A stretch of DNA of 64,000 bases from Papilionanthe hookeriana x Papilionanthe teres (GCA_022702705.1 CM040430.1:14393310-14457309), one strand, 5' to 3'; shown: positions 1 to 10,658, counted from the stretch's first letter. Notes: a model not told the origin generated them from the letters alone. Made by a program: numbers and translations.

Positions 1-1500
1 GAACTTAAACCCGCAATTATCCAAATGGTACAAAACAATCAATTTAGTGGTTCACCTACCGAAGATCCTAACTTACATTTTGCTAGTTTTCTAGAACTTT
101 GTGCTACTTTTAAATATCAAGTAGTATCCGACGATGCTTATAAGACTTAGACTTTTTCCTTTTTCATTAAGGGATAAGGCTAAAATGTGGTTGAATTCGT
201 TAGCACTTGGATCTATTAAAACTTGGGGAGAATTATCACAAAAATTTCTATCCAAATATTTTCCACCATCTAAAACTGCTAAGTTTAGAAATGATATAAC
301 TTCTTTTTGTCGATTAGATGGAGAATCAATATATGAAGCTTGGGAGAGATTTAAAGAACTTCTTAGGAAATGCCCACATCATGCGCTACCGTATTGGTCG
401 ATTATTCAAACCTTTTATAATGGATTAGTAGGATCTTTAAGATCAATCATCGATGTCGCTGCTTGGAGGTTCATTAATGTCTAAACCATTTAATGAAGCT
501 TATGCACTAATCGAAGAAATGGCAACAAATAATTTCCAATGGCTCGCTGATAGAATAAATCCGAAAAGATAGCCGGCATTCATGAAAACGATGCAATATC
601 TATGTTAGCTTCTCAAATTGTCGCTATATCTAAGAAATTAGATAATTTTGGAATGAACTACTCTCCTACTTTAGAAGAAAACTCATCCTGGACAAATCAT
701 AGAATTTCAATCTAATTATGAAACTTTAAATGCTATTAATAATAGAACTAATAACCCTTATTCAAACTATTATAATCCTGGTTGGAAAACTCATCTAAAT
801 TTTAATTGGAATTAACACATCTAATCAACAATGGATGAATCAACCTAATCAAGCAAATCCAAACTATAAACCTAATTACCTACCTAGATTTAATAACAAT
901 AACCCTCAATTCAAAGATAAGAAATTATCTATGGATGAATTAATTTTGAATATGGGTCATCAACTACAAAATCAAGGAAATCAACTACAAAATCAAGGAA
1001 ATCAATTACAAATTCAAGGAACATCTATTAAAAATATCGAAACTCAACTTGGACATATTGCTACTGCACTAAATAATAGAATACCTGGAACTTTTCCTAG
1101 TAATGTAGAAATAAATCCTAAAGATCAAGGAAAAGAACAAATTAAAGCAATACAACTAAGGAGTGGAAAAGAATTAGAACCTCAAATTCAAAAAGAACTT
1201 GAAAGCCAAAAAGAGGAAGTGGAAATTGAAAAGGAAACAATTCAACAAGATTTAAACTTAGAACATCCTTTAATACCTATGAAAATTTCGTTGAAAAACC
1301 TCCACCACCATTTCCTCAACGACTAGCTCAACATAAAAAAGATAAACAATTTGCTAAATTCCTTGAAATATTAAAGAAATTAACAATCAATATACCTTTT
1401 GTCGAAGCTTTAGATCGTATGCCAAATTATGTAAAATTTATGAAAGATATTCTAAATAAGAAAAGAAAATTCACCGATAATGAAACGAGTCGCACTTAGT
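1..1500 (+). pseudogene. gag: gag, Athila-like (element A), 5' partial, frameshifted
   Basis: Encodes the capsid/nucleocapsid precursor of the element. The window opens inside the reading frame (ELKPAIIQMVQNNQF), shifts frame near 120-135, and then the retrotransposon gag domain is readable at about 134-480 with LRLFPFSLRDKAKMW, KYFPPSKTAKFRNDI and IIQTFYNGL. Further frameshifts fall near 480 and 570. A Q/N-rich stretch at 835-1080 contains a short repeat NQLQNQG, followed by IKAIQLRSGKEL and a proline block (frameshifted) before the protease. No CCHC zinc knuckle is visible, as is usual for this lineage. The same region in elements B (46060-47663) and C (58690-60248) aligns throughout. Confidence 0.88.
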
Positions 1501-2330
1501 GAAGAGTGTAGTGCTATTATTCGGAAGAAGCTTCCGAAAAATTGAAAGATCCTGGTAGTTTCATTATACCCTGCACTATAGGAGAAAAATTTTATGGAAA
1601 AGCTTTGTGTGACTTAGGAGCAAGCATCAATCTAATGCCTCTATCGATTTTTAAGAGATTAGGATTAGGAAAAATTAAACCTACTTCAGTAACCCTTCAA
1701 TTAGCTGGTCGTTCGGTTACCTATCCTAAGGGAGTTATTGAAGATGTGTTAGTAAAAGTGGATAAATTTATCTTCCCAGTAGATTTTATTATTTTAGATA
1801 TGGAGGAAGATAAAGAAATTCCTATCATTTTAGGAAGACCATTTTTAGCTACCTGGAAAAGCTATGATTGATGTTCGAAAGGAGAATTAACTATGAGAGT
1901 AAATGACCAAAAAGTTACATTTAATATCGCAAAATCAATGAAATATCCTGCGCTTAGAAAAAGATGATGAATGTTTTCGGATGGAAATACTTGAACATTT
2001 ACAACGCAAACATTTTAAGGAATATTACGAAGATAAATTAGAAAAATAAAACACCGAATTAATTGAAGATAATAATGAAGAACTAGATTATATTCGGGAA
2101 AGATTTGAATTTTTGGATAATACCGAAAACACCGACAAGAATATAGTTCCATCAATTATTAAACCTCCCGAACTTGAGCTAAAAATATTACTCGATCATT
2201 TGAAATATGCTTATTTAGGTAATTCTTCAACTTTACCAGTTATTATTTCATCTGCATTAAACGAATCTCAAGAACAAAAACTTTTAGAAACTTTAAAAAA
2301 TATAAGAAAACTTTTGGTTGGACTTTAGCA
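1380..2330 (+). pseudogene. aspartic protease region (element A)
   Basis: Retroviral-type pepsin-like protease that would cleave the Gag-Pol precursor. The longest open piece, 1542-1871, carries the active-site block CDLGASINLMPLS, then PTSVTLQLAGRSVTYPKG and the C-terminal IILGRPFLAT. DLGAS in place of the usual D-T/S-G-A is normal for Athila-type proteases and is not damage. Frameshifts occur near 1490, 1530 and 1855-1880, and a stop at 2047. The linker to RT (2113-2328) reads IIKPPELELKILLDHLKYA, which is also present in elements B and C. Confidence 0.85.
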
Positions 2331-3780
2331 GATATTAAAGGAATTAGTCCTTCAATCTGTATGCATAGAATTATTTTAGATGATGAACATAAACCTAAAG
2401 CAGATCCCCAAAGGAGATTAAACCCGATAATGAAAGAAGTAGTTAAGAAAGAAATTTTAAAATGGTTAGATAATGGTATTATATATCCTATTTCGACGAG
2501 TGCTTGGGTAAGCCCGATTCACTGTGTTCCTAAGAAGGGAGGAGTGACCGTCACCGCCAATGAAAATAACGATCTTATTCCTATAAGACAAGTTACTCGG
2601 TTGGCGTATATGTATTGATTATAGGAAATTAAATACCGCCACCGGGAAAGATCACTTCCCTTTACCATTTCTAGACCGGATGTTAGATAGATTAACTGGA
2701 CATAAGTATTTTTGTTTTCTAGATGGATACACCGGTTATCATCAAATACAAATTGCTCCTGAGGATCAAGAGAAAACTACATTTACTAGTCCTTATGGAA
2801 CTTTCGCTTTTCGAAGAATGCCTTTTGGATTATGTAATGCACCAGCAACATCCCAGAGATGTATGATGTCTATATTTAGTAAGTTAATTGACAATGGAAT
2901 AGAAGTATTTATGAATGATTTCTCCGTATTTGGAACATCATTTGACACATGCTTAACTCATCTTCAAAAAGTATTAGAAGTATGTGAGAAAATAAATTTA
3001 GTTCTAAATTGGGAGAAATGTCAATTTATGGTTGCGGGCGGCATTGTATTAGGGCATAAAATTTCGGAAAAAGGCATGGAAGTAGACCCTGCAAAAATTC
3101 AAGTTATAGCTAAATTACCACCTCCAACTACGGTAAAAGGGGTAAGAAGTTTTCTTGGACATGCTGGATTCTACAGACGCTATATAAAATATTTTTCAAA
3201 ATTTACTAAACCTCTATGCCAACTTCTCGAAAAGGACAAGAAATTTGAATTTACAATCGAATGCCTGAATGCTTTCGAACTCTTAAAAGTAAAATTAATT
3301 ACAGCACCTATAATAGTTTCACCTAACTGGGAGAAACCATTTGAGCTTATGTGTGATGCTAGTGATTATGCTGTAGGAGCAGTTCTTGGGCAAAGATATG
3401 AAAAGATTTTTAAAGTTATATACTATGCTTGTAAAACTCTAAATAAAGCTGAAATAAATTATACAGTTACATAAAGAGAATTATTAGCGGTAGTATATGG
3501 TTTTAATAAATTTAGACCTTATCTGATTGGAACAAAATGTATCGTGCATACTGATCATTCTGCTATCAAATATTTAATGCAAAAGAAAGATTTCAAACCA
3601 AGATTAATTAGATGGATGCTATTAATGCAAGAATTTGATTTTGAGATCTTTAATAAGAAAGGAACCGATAATCAAATTGCGGATCATTTATCAAGATTAG
3701 AAAATCATGAATTATCCGATATTGAAAATGAAATTATGAACAGTTTTCTCGATGAACAACTATATAATATCAATGAGTGG
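2331..3780 (+). pseudogene. reverse transcriptase and RNase H (element A), catalytic Asp changed
   Basis: Copies the element's RNA to DNA and degrades the template. RT motifs in order: DPQRRLNPIMKEVVKKEI near 2400, VSPIHCVPKKGG near 2510, motif A FLDGYTGYHQI near 2715, FAFRRMPFGLCNAP near 2805-2850. Motif C reads VFMNDFSVFG near 2907 where this family normally has FMDDF, so the first catalytic aspartate is Asn (GAT to AAT, a G-to-A change). RNase H follows, with CDASDYAVGAVLGQR at 3353, a stop after NYTVT at 3472, and VHTDHSAIKYLM near 3545. A frameshift lies near 2620 and an RLIRWMLLMQEFDFE block near 3605. Inactive. Confidence 0.92.
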
Positions 3781-5078
3781 AAAATACCATGGTATGCTGA
3801 TATAGTAAACTATATAGTTAGTAATATTTTACCACCTATGCTAACTTTACAACAACAGAAAAAATTCATCCATGATACGAAAACCTATTTTTGGGATGAA
3901 CCATATTTATATAAGCAAGGTAAGGATTTAATAATTAGAAGATGTGTACCTTATGAAGAAACTGAACCAATTATTCAAAAATGTCATGATTCTAATTTTG
4001 GAGGACATTTCGGGATCGATAAAACTCGCTTATAAGATTCTACAATCTGGATTTTACTGGCCTACTCTATTTAGAGATGTATACAGATATATTAAAACTT
4101 GCGATAAATGTCAAAGAGTAGGAAATATATCTAGAAGAAACGAAATGCCTCTAAACTTTATATTAGAAGTTGAAATTTTTTATGTTTGGGGATTAGATTT
4201 TATGGGACCTTTTATTCCTTCATTTAGAAACTCATATATATTAGTAGCTGTTGATTATGTTTCCAAATGGATTGAGGCACACGCTTTACCTAAGTGTGAT
4301 GCTAAGAGTGTTTCAAAATTTCTGATGAAAAATATTTTTACTAGATTTGGAATGCCGAGAGTGATTATCACTGACGGAGGAACTCATTTTAGAAATAAAT
4401 ACATTCACAAACTAGTAGAAAAATACAATATTACTCATAAGATATCCACTGCTTATCATCCACATACTAGCGGATTAGCTGAAGTATCTAATCGTGAGAT
4501 TAAACGTATTTTAGAAAAATCTGTAAACCCAAATAGGTTAGATTGGTCTATTAGATTGATAATCGCATTATGGGCTTATAGGACTGCTTATAAAACTCCG
4601 ATTGGAATGACTCCTTACGAGCTTATATATGGAAAAACATGCCACTTACCAGTTGAATTAGAACATAAAGCATATTGGGCGATTAAAGAATTTAATTATA
4701 ATATGAAGGAAGCTGGTGAGAAGAGATTGCTTGCAATTAAATGAATTGGAAGAATTAAGAAATGAATCATATGATAATGATCAGATTTATAAAGAAAAGA
4801 TAAAATTATGGCATGATCGGAAGATTAATCAGAGAAATTTTGAACCAGGACAGGAAGTTTTGTTATATAATACTAGATTGAAATTATTTCCTGGAAAATT
4901 AAAGTCTCGATTGGTAGGACCTTTCACCATTACTCAAATATTTTCATACGGAACTATAGAAATCGAAGATCCAAAAACTGGACATAAATTTAAAGTTAAT
5001 GGACATAGATTAAAACCATATTTCGAAGGTATAAGACCTAACTATAAAGAGGTTTTAATGCTTAGTCGACTCGAGTAA
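3781..5078 (+). pseudogene. integrase (element A), frameshifted
   Basis: Inserts the cDNA into the genome. The HHCC zinc domain spans about 3985-4120 (CHDSNFGGHFGIDK, then CDKCQRVGNISRR) with a frameshift near 4030. The catalytic core has the first Asp in WGLDFMGPF (4185), the second in IITDGGTHF (4370) and the Glu in GLAEVSNREIKRILEK (4475), so the DDE triad is present. A frameshift near 4735 separates the C-terminal part (4716-5078) with WHDRKINQRNFEPGQEVLLY and GPFTITQIF, ending at TAA. No chromodomain is visible, which fits Athila. Confidence 0.92.
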
Positions 5079-5121
5079 TAATTGAAATTAGGTCGGGCCG
5101 ACGACGTTAAACCAAGCGCTT

Positions 5122-5139
5122 TATGGGAGGCAACCCATA
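5122..5139 (+). promoter_or_regulatory. conserved stem-loop after pol
   Basis: The sequence TATGGG-AGGCAA-CCCATA forms a 6-bp stem with a 6-base loop 44 bp after the pol stop. Element C has the same feature in the same place on its own strand (54925-54941, GGGTT-AGGAGGC-AACCC). A GGAGGCAACCCA string also occurs in family X near 41033. Conservation across diverged copies suggests a cis role in RNA processing, but that is inference. Confidence 0.55.
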
Positions 5140-5291
5140 TTAGTCATCTATTTTTATTGTATCTTAATAGTTAGTCTATATTATTGAAACTTTACTACTC
5201 AATTATTATTAAGAATCATCACATATTCGAACCATTATGATGAGAAAAAAAATTATTTGATTTAGAGTGAAATTGGACATTATTTTGGAAT

Positions 5292-5465
5292 CTCGCCGAC
5301 GGCGAGGTCGATACTCGCCGACAGCGAGGTTCGCGCCTAAATTAGATTCGGCTTATTTATCGAGCTCGCCGACAGCCGAGAAACGTCCCGCCGACGGCGA
5401 GAACCCGAAAGGCAGCTTTTATAACTGAGTCGCCGACGGCGAGAAACGTCCTCGCCGACAGCGAG
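5292..5465 (+). repeat. GC-rich dyad array, block A (element A, after pol)
   Basis: Six units of CTCGCCGACGGCGAG or one- to two-base variants, at 5292-5306, 5314-5328, 5365-5380, 5387-5401, 5429-5443 and 5451-5465. Each unit is CTCGCC-GAC-GGCGAG, a hairpin-capable dyad. Units form three pairs with 21-22 bp between centres. The gaps between pairs are 36 and 27 bp, almost the same as block C in the LTR (36 and 28). The array sits between pol and post-pol ORF A; TATA-like AT stretches follow (5469 and 5482). Confidence 0.9.
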
Positions 5466-5597
5466 GAAGTTATAAAGATGAGTTATTTATACTTTGAATG
5501 CCGATTTGGACGGTTTCAACACCAATTCCTTTGTGAAAACCATTCTTAAACCATTCTAAGTCTGCCTTCTTCACTAGAATTCATTTCATTCACCATA

Positions 5598-6744
5598 ATG
5601 GCCTCCAAATTCTTAGATTCCTCTAAATCTGGAGTGTTTAACCGGAGGAAATTTGTAAGTGCGGAAGTGCAGCGGATCTTCAACAAGGTTTTAATAAAGA
5701 AAAGAGTTATCAAGGAACGGGGATTTGTCAATCGAGGATTAGAGAATTCCACTACAAAGATAGAAGAAACGATCGCCACTGGGAGGTATTTTGTTACACT
5801 ACGTCTGCTATTGTTATTCCAGTTGTGAAAGAGTTCTACTCTAACTTACATGCGATCAACAATGGGAATGTCTACGTCCGAGGAAGATGGGTGACGTTTA
5901 CTCCATCAATAGTAAATGAATTATTCTCATAGAAAACACCCCGGTATGTCACTATTCAAATTTTGTGCCTTCTCGATATAATATGAATGAGATATTTTGA
6001 TATCCGATCGATGAACCGGAAGATTGGGAAATGCGTGAAGACGGGTATGTTAGTTTCTCGCATCACTTTTGAATCCTGTCTCAAAGCATCGGCACTTTTT
6101 CATCTCATCTAAATTGTTACCTACTATGAGGGTAAACAAGGTTTCGAAGGAATGCGCTATATTGAATTATTGTATTCAAAATGGATTGCCTATTGATGTT
6201 GGATCAATAATTGTTAAGTCCGCATCGGGTTTAATTGTGCATGGGTCGGTTCACTGACTAGGACATCCATCTACTATTTTTGCATTATGCGATCGGTATC
6301 GAGTTTCTTATGAAGCTTGGGAAAAGGTTCTGTTACCTTGAAGCCGCTTGATCCTACAGATATGTTCCCTACTTTGGACAATAATGAAGACATTACATTT
6401 ATCTCTGATAGAGCTTCACAGAATAATCCTATAGCAAGGCCTATTTGAGATAAAACGGAGTTACTTATGAAGAAAATTAAAGGAATGGAGAAAGAACTAC
6501 AGAAAGTGAGAGATTCAATCGACAATATATCTGATTTATTTGATCACATTGACTGGAGGATGAAGGAACACTTTGATCATTCCGGACACCCTGAAGCTAG
6601 CTTTCTTCATTTACCGAGACGAAGGGTTGGATCACCGAAGAATCTGCTTGCGAATTTCCCTTCGAGCTTTTCTATAACTTATTTGTGCATCATCGTCATA
6701 TCAGAAATATCAGAGAAGATGAAGATTCTGACCTTGAAGAGTAG
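5598..6744 (+). pseudogene. post-pol (env-like) ORF A of element A
   Basis: Decayed gene between pol and the second post-pol gene. ATG at 5598 opens MASKFLDSSKSGVFNRR. After a frameshift near 5800 the frame reads VVKEFYSNLH, then YVRGRWVTFTP, matching the plant domain found in post-pol ORFs of Athila elements (annotated as a putative plant transposon protein, PF20167 as I recall it). The C-terminal part (6467 on) is charged and coiled-coil-like (MEKELQKVRDSIDN) and ends WITEESACEFPFELF before TAG at 6742. Several stops lie between. That C-terminal signature also ends the first post-pol gene of element C, so this is a distinct gene from ORF B. Function unknown; an envelope role is not supported, since no signal peptide or membrane segment is visible. 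Confidence 0.75.
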
Positions 6745-7142
6745 TAGTAAAGATTTCCATAGTATGTTTATGTTTATATTATTTGATTTAATTTAGATTT
6801 TATTATGTGTGGAGTGATGATTTGAATATCTCAAACTTAATTAAGATTTGTGTCATAGTTTTGTATCGGCATTTAGTGTGTCGTGGATTGGTTTGCGATG
6901 TCGATTAGTAGTAAGGATTGAAGTTTGAAGTTTGATTATAGAGTCTAAAATTATGTTAGTTTGTATATCTCATGGATTTCAATATTAAAGTTAATTTGTT
7001 GTGTTGTGTGAATTTGTTTGTGTATAAGTAGTTAATCTTCATATTAAATTAATAAATAAATGATGTGATCGGAAATATAATATAAGGCAAATTAAGGACG
7101 AAAATGAGTGACGAATTTCAAAAATTTTAAAATTTTTCGATT
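6745..7142 (+). other. spacer between post-pol genes
   Basis: AT-rich, no supportable gene. It ends at dyad block B. TG-rich stretches near 6840-7025 are of low complexity. Confidence 0.5.
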
Positions 7143-7293
7143 CTCGCCGACGGCGAGAAAAATCCCGCCGACAGCGAGATCGATCTCGCTGACAGCGAAG
7201 AATTTCTCGCCGACAGCGGATTTTTCCTGAGAGGTTTTTGTTCCGAAAAATATTAGCTCGCCGACGGCGAGAAAAATCTCGCTGACAGTCGAG
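7143..7293 (+). repeat. GC-rich dyad array, block B (element A, before ORF B)
   Basis: Six units of the CTCGCCGACGGCGAG family at 7143, 7164, 7185, 7206, 7257 and 7278. The first four follow each other at exactly 21 bp, then a 36-bp gap, then a pair again at 21 bp. Two units are CTCGCTGACAGCGAA-like, where both arms of the dyad changed together (C-to-T matched by G-to-A), which looks like kept symmetry. A TATA-like ATATATTTAA follows near 7304. Confidence 0.9.
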
Positions 7294-7650
7294 GTCGGGA
7301 AAAACATATATTTAACCTAGGTCAAAAACACTATTCATCATCCCCAACCTCTCATTTTCGCAAAAATCGACCTAGGGCTTGAGAGATCTTGGATTTGAAG
7401 CGATTTCATCACTCAAAAACACCGGATTTCATCTTCTCTTGGTAAGTGCTTCACTCCTATGCAAAAAATTTTTATTTTCACCATGTATTTTCACCACATT
7501 GCAAATTTTGGGAAAAATCAAAATATGGAAGAAATATTCGGTGGAAATCCATGGAATTTGATTTAAATTGCTTATAAATGTTGTAGGAAGCCTTCTTAGG
7601 ATTATTTATAAGTTTAGTGAAAATTTTCACGATTTTCACAGATTGATCGT
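7294..7650 (+). other. leader of post-pol ORF B
   Basis: AT-rich leader between dyad block B and the ATG of ORF B. No coding signal. The corresponding segment of element C (53329-53695, reverse) shares the phrase CCTAGGGCT and a run of short similar words. Confidence 0.45.
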
Positions 7651-8805
7651 ATGGCTCCACGACAAAAACGTCGAGTAGAATTCGACGAAGACCGATTCAT
7701 CAATGCACGAGCACAGGCTAAATATTTTGAAAACATACAAGGAAGAAAGTGCATTGCAGATCGGGTTTTCAAAAATCCAGGAGGAGAAGTAGAGCGGATT
7801 ATTAAGGAACGAGGTTGGGAGAATTTCTGTTACGTTCAATATAGAGCAGTTGTAGAAGTGGTTAAAGAATTTTATGCCAATTTAACTGCCGTTGAAGATG
7901 CACCAGTAAAGGTACGAGGATTTTTTGTAGATTTCAATGCTGCAAGAATTAACGCGTTCTATGAAGTTCATGACTCGCACTTTAGCGAGTATGAAACTTT
8001 TGGAACGATGGAAAGACCACTGGAGGAATTCATTAACTTTCTCACTGATGGGACCGGAGTTTGGAAAATTAAGTAGCAGGAAAGAGTGAATTTTCCTCTT
8101 TCTAAATTAAATGCAGTCTCCAAAGCCTGGCATTACTTTATTTGTTCTACTCGTTACCCACATATCACCACGGTGAGGTAACACGAGATAGAGCAATTCG
8201 AACTTCGTATTCGGAATAACGAAGCATCAACATCGGGAGAATTATTTATCAAAACATCCCGGCCACTCCTCGAAATGAGAGTAGAGCTGGATTGGGACAC
8301 CCTGGATTAATTTCTGCACTCGCCAACTCTCCGGAGTTGAGGCTAGAGATAATGAAGAATGGGTGGAACCAATGAAACCACTCACAGCTCGCCAATATTA
8401 AGAAGTATGAATCTCATGAAGGGTGGAGAGCGGGAGTAAGAAGTTATTTCACTCGACTCGAGTAGAGATATACCCTCTACTAGCCATGAACCTTCTGAGC
8501 CTACCACCCCTAACCTACAAGATCTAATGAATGAATTGACACTGCATAGGAGAAGTTTTGAGCAGTTTGGAGAGACAATGGGGAGAAGATTTGATCATTT
8601 TGATCAAAGAATTGATAATCTGGAGAGGAGACATGATTATGATAGCGAATATCTCCAGCGACATTCGGAATACGAGATTGCATACTATGAAGTCGAACGT
8701 CATTATAGGAGTGGTGATTTAGATGTTTTCTTTCCCGAGTGCCCCCGATATTCACAGTATCATCCTCGCTCGGTCTTCTCAGCTTACGTATCGGGGAGGA
8801 GATGA
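7651..8805 (+). pseudogene. post-pol (env-like) ORF B of element A
   Basis: ATG at 7651 opens MAPRQKRRVEFDEDRF. The open part to 8076 (141 codons) carries IIKERGWENFCYV, VVKEFYANLTAV and VRGFFVDFNAARINAFYEV, the same domain as ORF A and as known Athila post-pol ORFs. After a stop at 8074 the relic continues in other frames to MNELTLHRRSFEQFGE (8527), a charged helical segment with FDHFDQRIDNLERR, and ends FFPECPRYSQYHPRSVF (to 8805). That ending matches the second post-pol gene of element C (KFPTCPKFTPWINPRSL). Role unknown. No membrane segment is seen. Confidence 0.8.
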
Positions 8806-10211
8806 TATAGCTCAGGACTTTAGTGCCGAAGATTAGGACTGTATTTGTTTTATTTGTTTGATGTTAAGTTATTTTGAAGACTTTATATATTTGTAATATT
8901 CAGTACTTTATGTTTTGAGACATTGGATGTTTGTTAGATTATTTGCTTGAATTGTGATAATAGTTTAGTTATTGTTTTTGTGTTAGTTAATTGCATTTGT
9001 TTTTATGTTAAATAGGATGTTAGTTTTCTTTAATATGTTTTTATTTTATTCTGTATTGTTTTAAGTTGTAAAATTGTTAATCTGTTAGTTCAATGTCCTT
9101 AATATGTTAGTAATTCATATGTGTAGTGTAGAGTTAATTTTAATTGTTATATTTAATACTTATCTTAGATTTTATCCCTGCATTTTCTTTAAATTGTTAT
9201 ATATATATGGAGAATACTAACAAGTACAGGGTTCAATGAAAAATGAAAAAGCTCGCAAAAATTTCAAAGAAAAGAAATACCTAAACTTCAAATGTATGAT
9301 TTATTTACTTTCCCTTTTTCATTATTTAGAATAGATATAAAAATTTAAGTTTGGGGGGAGTAAAATACAAATTTAGTTATTAACTTGTTCTCAATTTCTA
9401 TTTTCAAATTATTATAAAATGATTTTTATAGCAAATTTTTCAATTTAATTAATATGAATTATTTTATTTAATTATTATAAAAGGTTAAATGAAATATTTA
9501 TAGTGCTTTAATTAATTAAATAGAATAAAATATTTGGTTAAAGGGAATAAGAATATAGTAAACTATTTTTAGTAAGGAAAACTATATTCTAAAATTAAAA
9601 TTCTTAAGTATTCAAGTGAAAAAGAAAAGATTGAAAATCAATAAAGTAAAAACTATGAAGTATATATAAGATAAGAAATATTCCTAAGTTTCAAATTTAG
9701 GAAGATGAAAATGAAGTTCAAAATTATTAACGAGTTCTCCGGATACAAGTAATCCTCATTAGAAAAAGAAAAGAAAAAGAAAAAGAAAAAGAAAAAGAAA
9801 AAGAAAAAGAAAAAGAAAAAGAAAAATGAGGAGAAGCTTGAGGAGATGCCTTATCAAAAATTGGCTTCATTTGAATTAACCTAAAAGAAAAAAAAAACTT
9901 AGATATTTCCAAACTTATATTTATGGATTAGAATTTTACCTAATAGTGTTTTCTTGAATTTCTTATCATATGAATATCTTAAGTAGTTATTCTTTTAAAT
10001 ATAGTCATTCCTGAAATGAATAGTAAGCTAGAAATCTTAGACCTGATAACTAATTTATTTCTATAAGATTAATTAAATTACATGAATTATTTTTATTTAA
10101 CTTTATTATATTAATTAATCTAATTCATAGTTTATTTGAATTGAAAAATCTTACTATAGAAATCATTATTTTTTATGTAGTACTAAAATTACTTGAGGAC
10201 AAGTAATAAGT
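8806..10211 (+). other. non-coding 3' internal region of element A with second polypurine-like tract
   Basis: No gene. It holds AAGTTTGGGGGGAGTAAA at 9347-9364, which resembles the polypurine tract next to the LTR but lies about 860 bp upstream of it, and a (GAAAAA)n run at 9761-9827 followed by GAGGAGAAGCTTGAGGAG. Element C has the same order on its strand (purine tract at 51821-51836, AAAAAG run at about 51304-51326, similar GAGGAG words). Confidence 0.7.
9761..9827 (+). repeat. (GAAAAA)n hexanucleotide microsatellite
   Basis: About eleven copies of AGAAAA/GAAAAA on the + strand, directly readable. It sits inside the conserved 3' internal region of element A, and a shorter version occurs at the same place in element C. 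Confidence 0.95.
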
Positions 10212-10226
10212 AAGTTTGGGAGATTT
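10212..10226 (+). promoter_or_regulatory. polypurine tract of element A
   Basis: AAGTTTGGGAGATTT directly precedes the LTR start TGATCACTG. It would prime plus-strand DNA synthesis. Confidence 0.8.
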
Positions 10227-10403
10227 TGATCACTGAAAAATTTATTAAGAAATTCATACCTATTTTTGATGAAATTACACTTTAAAGAAGGGTATTTTCT
10301 TTATTTTATTGCAGGAATGGAGAATTTAGGTGATAAAAGCAAAAATCATAAAAAGGAGCGGATTTGGAGCAAAAAGGAAGAAAATAATGCAATTTGTGCT
10401 TGA

Positions 10404-10576
10404 GTCGCCGACGGCGAGATCGAGCCCGCCGACGGCGAGGTTACGAGGAGACATTTCGAAGGATTTATAAGCTGTCTCGCCGACAACGAGCCCGAGCTCT
10501 CCGACAACGAGATAAGCACGGCTTGAAGATCTTCGAAGCCTCGCCGACAGCGAGGTAGTTCGTCGCCGACGGCGAG
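10404..10576 (+). repeat. GC-rich dyad array, block C (LTR of element A)
   Basis: Six units at 10404, 10425, 10476, 10497, 10540 and 10562, all 15 bp and of the CTCGCCGACGGCGAG family. There are three pairs with 21, 21 and 22 bp centre spacing, with 36 and 28 bp between pairs. It begins 177 bp into the LTR and ends 83 bp before the TATA box, an enhancer-like position. Confidence 0.92.
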
Positions 10577-10658
10577 CTAGTTCAAATGGCACAGATACAT
10601 TGAACTTGGACACTTTTTGAAGAGATGCTTACACACCTCTTGGACCTTTGCTTACCTC

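Noticed and set aside
5292..5465. CRISPR-like array of short palindromic repeats
   Set aside because: Units are 15 bp, imperfect, with 6-7-bp and 27-36-bp gaps, in a plant retroelement. No cas genes. The same units recur in the LTR.
5598..8805. True envelope gene of an endogenous retrovirus
   Set aside because: Position is env-like, but no signal peptide, transmembrane segment or cleavage site is visible. The domain is a plant transposon protein domain of unknown role.
9727..9912. Ser-Phe repeat protein on the minus strand
   Set aside because: Antisense translation of the (GAAAAA)n microsatellite.
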